NCBI GenBank assembly: GCA_903960725.1
Contig: CAJCBY010000201.1
Location: forward strand, 1-10,180
Source: an uncultured Cytophagaceae bacterium
Lineage (GTDB): Bacteria > Bacteroidota > Bacteroidia > Cytophagales > Spirosomataceae
DNA length: 10,180 nt
Reading direction: 5' to 3'
The position numbers and the translations under genes are program-made. The notes beneath the pieces were generated by a model, which had not been told where the DNA came from, searched no databases, and worked only from the letters and a program-made list of their open reading frames with translations. Positions 6,284 to 10,180 of the stretch are shown here, piece after piece; the first letter of the stretch is position 1; each line of letters begins with the position of its first letter.

Positions 6284-7030
6284 TTATGATTTAATTTCTA
6301 GTTGTTCACAAGCCATCCTTGCGGCCGTTTGTTCTGCTTTTTTCTTTGAATAGCCTTTTCCTTCGGCTATTTTTTCGCCATCTAAAATGACTAGCGCTGT
6401 AAATTCACGGTTATGGTGTTCGCCTTCTTGATCTAGTTCGAAAGAGACTTTTTTACCTTCTTTTTGTGCCCACTCAATTAGCATAGACTTGAAGTTCGGA
6501 TTGTTTTGAACAACGGCCTCCAGGTCAAAGTATTGCGTGAGAATCTTTTTAATGATGAAGTTTTGGGTGAAGGCGAAGCCTTTGTCTAAGTAAACTGCAC
6601 CAATAAATGCCTCCAAGGCATCTCCATACATGGAGGTTCGAGCTAACGAAGTTTTGCGTTGTGCCTCGAATTCGATGACCTCTTCCAAGCCTAATTTACG
6701 GCCTATCACATTGAGTGATTCGCGGCTGACCATCCGAGAACGAATCTCTGTCAAGAAGCCCTCGTCTTTGAAAGGGAATTTTTGGAACAAATACGTTGCC
6801 GTAATCATCCCAAGGACAGAATCGCCCAAAAATTCCAGGCGCTCGTTTGACTCTTTGTAGTTTTCTGCCACACTCTCCTTCGAAGCGGAGGCGTGTAAAA
6901 AGGCTAGTCGATATAAGGTTAAATTACTCGGACTAGCCCCAATAAGATGGGTAACCGATTTCTTTAAGAATTTCTCTCGTTCGTCTAGTCGAATCGGATC
7001 TAACCAGTTTAGGAGAGATTTTACGGCCAT
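6284..7030 (-). CDS. rnc: Ribonuclease III
   Basis: RNase III, the Mg-dependent double-strand-specific endoribonuclease that processes rRNA precursors and structured mRNAs in the cytoplasm. At 248 residues it has the full two-domain layout. The catalytic domain (about 15-165) carries the signature NERLEFLGD (62-70), with Glu66 and Asp70, and the second acidic pair Asp137 and Glu140 in YGDALEAFIGAVYLD. The C-terminal double-stranded-RNA-binding domain (about 177-245) ends with the expected GYSKKKAEQTAARMA. I chose the ATG at 7030 (MAVKSLLNW), seven bases after the fabF stop. The frame stays open upstream to 7084, but using that start would overlap fabF by 47 bases and add 18 residues that look unlike the family N-terminus. 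The order acpP-fabF-rnc combines arrangements known elsewhere (acpP-fabF in E. coli, acp-rnc in Bacillus). Confidence 0.96.
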   Translation of the reverse strand: MAVKSLLNWLDPIRLDEREKFLKKSVTHLIGASPSNLTLYRLAFLHASASKESVAENYKESNERLEFLGDSVLGMITATYLFQKFPFKDEGFLTEIRSRMVSRESLNVIGRKLGLEEVIEFEAQRKTSLARTSMYGDALEAFIGAVYLDKGFAFTQNFIIKKILTQYFDLEAVVQNNPNFKSMLIEWAQKEGKKVSFELDQEGEHHNREFTALVILDGEKIAEGKGYSKKKAEQTAARMACEQLEIKS

Positions 7031-7037
7031 ATTTGTC

Positions 7038-8285
7038 TTAGATTTTTCTGAAAATAACCGTTGCGTTGTGACCACCGAAACCAAATCCGTTGCTCAATGC
7101 CACATCGATTTTGCGTGCTTTACCTACGTTCTCTGTCAAGTCGATGCGTTGATCGATTTCTGGATCGCGGTTAAATACGTTGATGGTAGGAGGGACAAAT
7201 TGGTGTTGGATGGCTAAAACTGACGCTACTGCCTCCACAGCACCCGCACCACCTAATAAGTGACCTGTCATTGACTTCGTCGAAGAGATCGCTAATTTAT
7301 AAGCGTGTTCACCAAAACAGTCTACGATGGCTTTAATTTCCTGTGGATCACCGATCGGAGTCGATGTACCGTGTGTATTTACGTAATCTACTTCTTCTGG
7401 TTTGATGTTCGCATCTTCTAATGCATCGATCATCGATAATAAAGCACCATATCCGTCTGGATGAGGCGCTGTAATGTGGTGTGCATCAGAAGAGAAGCCT
7501 CCACCGATTAACTCCGCATATATTTTCGCGCCACGCGCTTTCGCGTGCTCGTATTCTTCTAAAATTAAGGCACCAGCGCCTTCACCTACCACGAAACCAT
7601 CGCGATCCACATCATATGGACGAGATGCCGTAGCTGGATCGTCATTACGGGTAGACATCGCGTGCATGGCGGTGAAACCACCTACAGATGCAATTGTCAC
7701 CGGAGCCTCTGAACCACCCGTCACACACACGTTAATGCGTCCGGTACGGATGTAGTTAAATGCATCGATAATCGCGTTGTTTGCAGATGAACAGGCCGAA
7801 ACGGTTACGTAATTAGGTCCGCGGAATCCGTTGCGGATGGAGATTTGGCCTGATGACGAATCTGCAATCATCTTAGGGATGAAGAATGGATTAATTTTCG
7901 GGGTTCCGTCACCTTGAGCGAAATAAATCATTTCATCCTCAAAGGTTTTCAAACCACCGATACCTGATCCCCAGATAACGCCAACTTTGTTTTTATTGAT
8001 GGTTTCCATGTCAAAATTCGCATCAGCAATCGCCTCATCGGCGGCTACAACAGCGTATTGTGTGAATGGATCCATTTTGCGAGCTTCTTTGGCATTAATA
8101 AAATCCTCTACCTTGAAGTTCTTTAATTCACAAGCAAAACGAGTTCTGAATTTTTCCGCATCAAATTTCGTGATAGGACCACAACCGCTCACGCCGTTTT
8201 TCAATCCATCCCAATATTCACTAACGGTATTTCCGATGGGGGTTAGGGCGCCTAGTCCCGTGACAACTACTCGTTTTAACTCCAT
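7038..8285 (-). CDS. fabF: Beta-ketoacyl-ACP synthase II
   Basis: FabF elongates acyl-ACP by decarboxylative condensation with malonyl-ACP in cytoplasmic type II fatty acid synthesis. At 415 residues it matches the family length. The thiolase-fold active site is complete: nucleophile Cys165 in VSACSSANN, His305 in NTHGTSTP, Lys337 and His342 in TKSMTGHLLGGAG, and the C-terminal gating loop GFGFGGHN (400-407). These lie two residues later than in E. coli FabF (Cys163, His303, Lys335, His340), which favours FabF over FabB. The ATG at 8285 gives the canonical start MELKRVVVTGLGA. Its acceptor substrate carrier, acpP, is immediately upstream (118-base gap with an inverted repeat), and rnc follows after seven bases. 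No separate promoter matching the Bacteroidota consensus was seen in the gap, so transcription probably reads through from acpP. Confidence 0.97.
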   Translation of the reverse strand: MELKRVVVTGLGALTPIGNTVSEYWDGLKNGVSGCGPITKFDAEKFRTRFACELKNFKVEDFINAKEARKMDPFTQYAVVAADEAIADANFDMETINKNKVGVIWGSGIGGLKTFEDEMIYFAQGDGTPKINPFFIPKMIADSSSGQISIRNGFRGPNYVTVSACSSANNAIIDAFNYIRTGRINVCVTGGSEAPVTIASVGGFTAMHAMSTRNDDPATASRPYDVDRDGFVVGEGAGALILEEYEHAKARGAKIYAELIGGGFSSDAHHITAPHPDGYGALLSMIDALEDANIKPEEVDYVNTHGTSTPIGDPQEIKAIVDCFGEHAYKLAISSTKSMTGHLLGGAGAVEAVASVLAIQHQFVPPTINVFNRDPEIDQRIDLTENVGKARKIDVALSNGFGFGGHNATVIFRKI

Positions 8286-8320
8286 ATTATTCGTATTTAT
8301 GAAACTGCTTTAAACAAAAA

Positions 8321-8383
8321 ATGTCAATTAGTTCGAGAAATCCCATGGAAAAATCCACCTGATTACTGTTTACCAATTGACAT
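8321..8383. repeat. Inverted repeat between acpP and fabF
   Basis: ATGTCAATT (8321-8329) and AATTGACAT (8375-8383) are perfect 9-base complements separated by 45 bases. A small nested hairpin, TGGA (8346-8349) with TCCA (8354-8357), lies inside the loop. On the minus strand the second arm runs straight into a six-base T-tract, followed by G. On the plus strand a five-base T-tract (8386-8390) follows. The position, about 20 bases past the acpP stop and about 36 before the fabF ATG, suggests a partial terminator, an attenuator or an mRNA 3'-end stabiliser that keeps acpP more abundant than fabF. A paired protein-binding site is the alternative. Confidence 0.55.
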
Positions 8384-8403
8384 AATTTTTATGGTTGCTT
8401 CGA

Positions 8404-8640
8404 TTACTTTGCGTTCTCTTCCAAATAAGTAATAGCTTGGCCTACTGTTTGGATGTTCTCCGCTTGATCATCTGGAATAGAAACAGAGAATTCTTTTTCG
8501 AATTCCATGATTAACTCAACTGTGTCTAGAGAGTCAGCTCCCAAATCGTTTGTGAAAGATGCCTCAGGAGTAACTTCTGATGCCTCTACACCTAATTTTT
8601 CAACGATGATGCTCTTTACTTTTTCTGCAATATCTGACAT
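8404..8640 (-). CDS. acpP: Acyl carrier protein
   Basis: The 78-residue acyl carrier protein that carries growing acyl chains in fatty acid synthesis and supplies acyl groups for lipid A and phospholipids. It is small and strongly acidic, with the expected four-helix pattern. The phosphopantetheine attachment site is Ser37 in [12 protein letters not shown] (32-43), followed by the recognition helix MEFEKEF (45-51). The ATG at 8640 gives the standard beginning [12 protein letters not shown]. The frame remains open to a TTG at 8706, but those 22 extra residues would cross the predicted promoter and are not part of the family. It heads the operon acpP-fabF-rnc-unknown and lies downstream of a good TTTG-N19-TAATCTTTG promoter. 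Confidence 0.97.
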   Translation of the reverse strand: MSDIAEKVKSIIVEKLGVEASEVTPEASFTNDLGADSLDTVELIMEFEKEFSVSIPDDQAENIQTVGQAITYLEENAK

Positions 8641-8671
8641 TTTAATATTATTTTGGGGTTCAAAAACGTTG

Positions 8672-8703
8672 CAAAGATTAGAATTAAAGTTGAATTTATC
8701 AAA
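8672..8703 (-). promoter_or_regulatory. Predicted promoter of the acpP operon
   Basis: On the minus strand, TTTG (8703-8700) is followed after 19 bases by TAATCTTTG (8680-8672). This resembles the Bacteroidota pattern of a -33 TTG and a -7 TAnnTTTG, with one extra base between TA and TTTG. The leader to the acpP ATG at 8640 would be about 25 bases. It is the only site in the window where both elements occur at normal spacing. Confidence 0.55.
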
Positions 8704-8720
8704 CAAATTCTATTCTAATT

Positions 8721-8735
8721 AGCCTGTTCTAGGCT
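8721..8735 (-). terminator. Weak hairpin after the ROK kinase gene
   Basis: AGCCT (8721-8725) pairs with AGGCT (8731-8735) around a five-base loop, eight bases past the ROK kinase stop and upstream of the acpP promoter. Three of five pairs are GC, but no T-tract follows on the minus strand, so it would be a poor intrinsic terminator. Confidence 0.25.
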
Positions 8736-8742
8736 GTTTATC

Positions 8743-9660
8743 TTAAAAACAAAGCGATGCAGCTCCTAAAAGGCCTGCATCATTGCCTAATAAGGCTTTT
8801 TTAATGGTTAATTTTTCTAAATAAGCAGGTGTTAACCAGTAATTTAATTGCTTCTCCATGCTAGGCAAAATGAAGTCGTAAGATGCTGATAATCCGCCAC
8901 CTATGAAGATATTCTTGATGTCTAAAATACGAATTAACGAAACTAACATATCCCCTAACAAGGTGCCCACTTCATCCCAAACTGCTAGGGCTAATTCATC
9001 CCCTTCTTCAGCGCCTACCACTAAGGCAGTCGTTGAAATCGTTCCGTCTGCGGGAAGAGACGTTTTGCCTGTGTAGGCTGCGCGCATAGCGGTAGCCATT
9101 TGCAATAATTCTTTCTTACCTACATTACGTTCTAGCACTTTTCCGTTGCGAGATGGCACGTGGCCTGGTTCCATCGCATTACCGTCGCCACCTAAGAAGA
9201 TTTTGCGGTCAATGACAGCGGCACCACCTACACCTGTTCCTAACGTAATGAAAACGAAGTCTTCTGGCATGCTGGCCTTCTCCGGAGAGAAATAGAATTC
9301 GCCTAATGCTGCAGCATTTGCATCGTTTTCCATAAAGAAAGCGTGCTCTGGAAAACGCTTTTCCAACATATCAATCATGGGTGAGCCGTCGATTTCTGGA
9401 ATAGCCGTGATCTCAATTAAGGTGCGGCGATCCTTCGTTAGAATACCCGGAAGACCGATTCCAATTTTCTTCACATTTTTATGCTGATACAATTGCAAAG
9501 CAATCGCGTCGGCAAGGCGCTCTAAAAAGTGGTGTGATTCTCTCCAAGTAGCAGTATCGTAACTTTGAAAATTGTTGATTTGACCTGTGTCTGCGTGGAC
9601 GATTCCCATTTTAACACCGGTTCCTCCTACATCTATTCCTAAGTATTCTGCTGCTGCCAT
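8743..9660 (-). CDS. ROK-family sugar kinase lacking the zinc-binding cysteines
   Basis: A 305-residue member of the ROK family (repressor, ORF, kinase), probably a cytoplasmic hexokinase such as a glucokinase, using ATP or possibly polyphosphate as donor. It has the ASKHA phosphate-1 motif DVGGTGVKMG (10-19), the sugar-binding and catalytic segment ENDANAAALGE (111-121, catalytic Asp113), the phosphate-2 motif LGTGVGG (140-146), EPGH (164-167) and the adenosine-site glycines GGGLS (254-258). There is no DNA-binding N-terminus, so it is not a ROK repressor. The usual CxCGxxGCxE zinc motif after the conserved histidine is absent: the aligned stretch reads LERNVGKKELL (176-186), with no cysteine. 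Actinobacterial polyphosphate glucokinases also lack it, which is a hint at donor use but not proof. The ATG at 9660 is directly before the family N-terminus. It lies 63 bases downstream of a CxxCxxCC protein gene, possibly co-transcribed. Confidence 0.85.
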   Translation of the reverse strand: MAAAEYLGIDVGGTGVKMGIVHADTGQINNFQSYDTATWRESHHFLERLADAIALQLYQHKNVKKIGIGLPGILTKDRRTLIEITAIPEIDGSPMIDMLEKRFPEHAFFMENDANAAALGEFYFSPEKASMPEDFVFITLGTGVGGAAVIDRKIFLGGDGNAMEPGHVPSRNGKVLERNVGKKELLQMATAMRAAYTGKTSLPADGTISTTALVVGAEEGDELALAVWDEVGTLLGDMLVSLIRILDIKNIFIGGGLSASYDFILPSMEKQLNYWLTPAYLEKLTIKKALLGNDAGLLGAASLCF

Positions 9661-9723
9661 AAGTTTGATTTATTGAATTACGAAATTGTCGATTTTTGAC
9701 GTGAATTTCAAATCAAAAACGGC

Positions 9724-10180
9724 TCAAGGGTAAATTTGCTCGATTTTTTCAAGGATTTGCGTCACTGCGGGACAGATTAGTGCGTTTTTAGAGGTTAATC
9801 CTAAAATCCCCATGATGTTCTTTCTGTCGGTGTGCGGGTATTCACGGCAGGCTTTGGGGCGATGATCATAAATACTACACTTATTATCTTCCAAATCTAA
9901 GAAGGGACAAGGGGCTGCCGGATACACCCAATCACCATCTGAATCTTGTACTAAATAGGCATCCAAGAAGGCAGATGTCTTCATTTTGAACAAATGAGAA
10001 ACGCGTTGAATATCGGTATCGTTCCACATAGGGCTCGTAGTACGGCAGCAATTACCACAAGTCAAGCAATCCGTTTTCTTGAAAACGGCGGTGTGTGCTT
10101 GAAAAAATTGCTGGTCCAGGTTCTTCGGCTTTCTTGCCACTAGACGTTGAATCAATTTCCGGAAAGAAGGGTCTTTAGTT
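9724..10180 (-). CDS. YkgJ-type CxxCxxCC cysteine-cluster protein (5' end outside window)
   Basis: A small cytoplasmic protein of the YkgJ/UPF0153 family, annotated as a putative zinc- or iron-chelating domain; the biological role of the family is not established. The cluster CLTCGNCC is intact, followed by CPFLDLEDNKCSIYDHRP and KACREYPH, the two later cysteine-containing blocks typical of the family, and by a further Cys in ICPAV near the C-terminus. The frame ends with TGA at 9724-9726. At the other end it stays open to the window edge: upstream of a TTG at 10155 the codons continue as TKDPSFRK and match the usual family N-terminal helix. The true start therefore probably lies beyond base 10180 and the gene is partial here. 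It may share a transcript with the ROK kinase, although no functional link is known. Confidence 0.85.
   Translation of the reverse strand, partial: TKDPSFRKLIQRLVARKPKNLDQQFFQAHTAVFKKTDCLTCGNCCRTTSPMWNDTDIQRVSHLFKMKTSAFLDAYLVQDSDGDWVYPAAPCPFLDLEDNKCSIYDHRPKACREYPHTDRKNIMGILGLTSKNALICPAVTQILEKIEQIYP

Noticed and set aside
7031..7084. Longer RNase III reading frame starting at 7084, overlapping fabF by 47 bases
   Set aside because: The ATG at 7030 gives a family-like N-terminus and normal 7-base spacing to fabF; the extra 18 residues are the antiparallel-free out-of-frame reading of the fabF end.
7474..8313. Open frames on the plus strand opposite fabF (7474-7755 and 7987-8313)
   Set aside because: They are antisense to a clearly conserved gene, have no recognisable domain, and are explained by the codon bias of the coding strand.
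8641..8706. Longer acyl carrier protein frame from a TTG at 8706
   Set aside because: The ATG at 8640 gives the standard ACP start, and the extension covers the predicted promoter and leader.
9693..9719. AT-rich inverted repeat TTTTTGA / TCAAAAA between the YkgJ-type gene and the ROK kinase
   Set aside because: The arms are almost all A and T with a 13-base loop and no following T-tract on the minus strand; likely chance in AT-rich DNA, although an operator cannot be excluded.
1..10180. Mobile element, CRISPR array, tRNA or defence island
   Set aside because: No direct-repeat arrays, transposase or integrase frames, tRNA-like cloverleafs or defence-gene motifs were seen; the gene content is conserved housekeeping and envelope functions.

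Overview
The window reads as an ordinary chromosomal segment of a member of the Bacteroidota, most likely a freshwater- or Cytophagales-type organism (the class-level placement is inference). Support: initiation sites lack a Shine-Dalgarno sequence, perfect or near TAnnTTTG -7 promoter elements occur upstream of genes, the acpP-fabF-rnc order and a predicted outer-membrane protein with an N-terminal helix-hairpin-helix are typical of the phylum, and Kdo synthesis shows a Gram-negative envelope. Genes are packed tightly. No stretch over 300 bases lacks a gene; the longest gap is the 118 bases between acpP and fabF. I saw no tRNA, rRNA, CRISPR array, insertion sequence or phage gene.

Layout. 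(1) 42-944, minus: an SPFH/prohibitin-type membrane protein, closed by a strong, probably bidirectional terminator at 8-35. (2) A 64-base divergent promoter region, then a plus-strand cluster at 1009-3554: an MlaF-type ABC ATPase, murB and kdsA, each separated from the next by one base. All three concern the envelope: outer-membrane lipid traffic, peptidoglycan precursor synthesis and Kdo for LPS. (3) 3551-5449, minus: a secreted helix-hairpin-helix plus predicted beta-barrel protein. It converges on kdsA, and the two stop codons overlap in a shared TTAA. (4) 5521-8640, minus: acpP-fabF-rnc-unknown, a fatty-acid synthesis and RNA-processing operon with a promoter at 8672-8703, a conspicuous inverted repeat between acpP and fabF, and a terminator-like hairpin overlapping the last stop codon. 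(5) 8743-10180, minus: a ROK-family sugar kinase lacking the usual zinc-binding cysteines, and a CxxCxxCC (YkgJ-type) protein whose 5' end runs off the window.

I did not find a clearly new biological system here; most of the window is housekeeping. The items most worth a second look are the helix-hairpin-helix/barrel protein, the uncharacterised acidic protein coupled to rnc, the MlaF ATPase without an adjacent permease or MCE gene, the acpP-fabF inverted repeat and the zinc-less ROK kinase.
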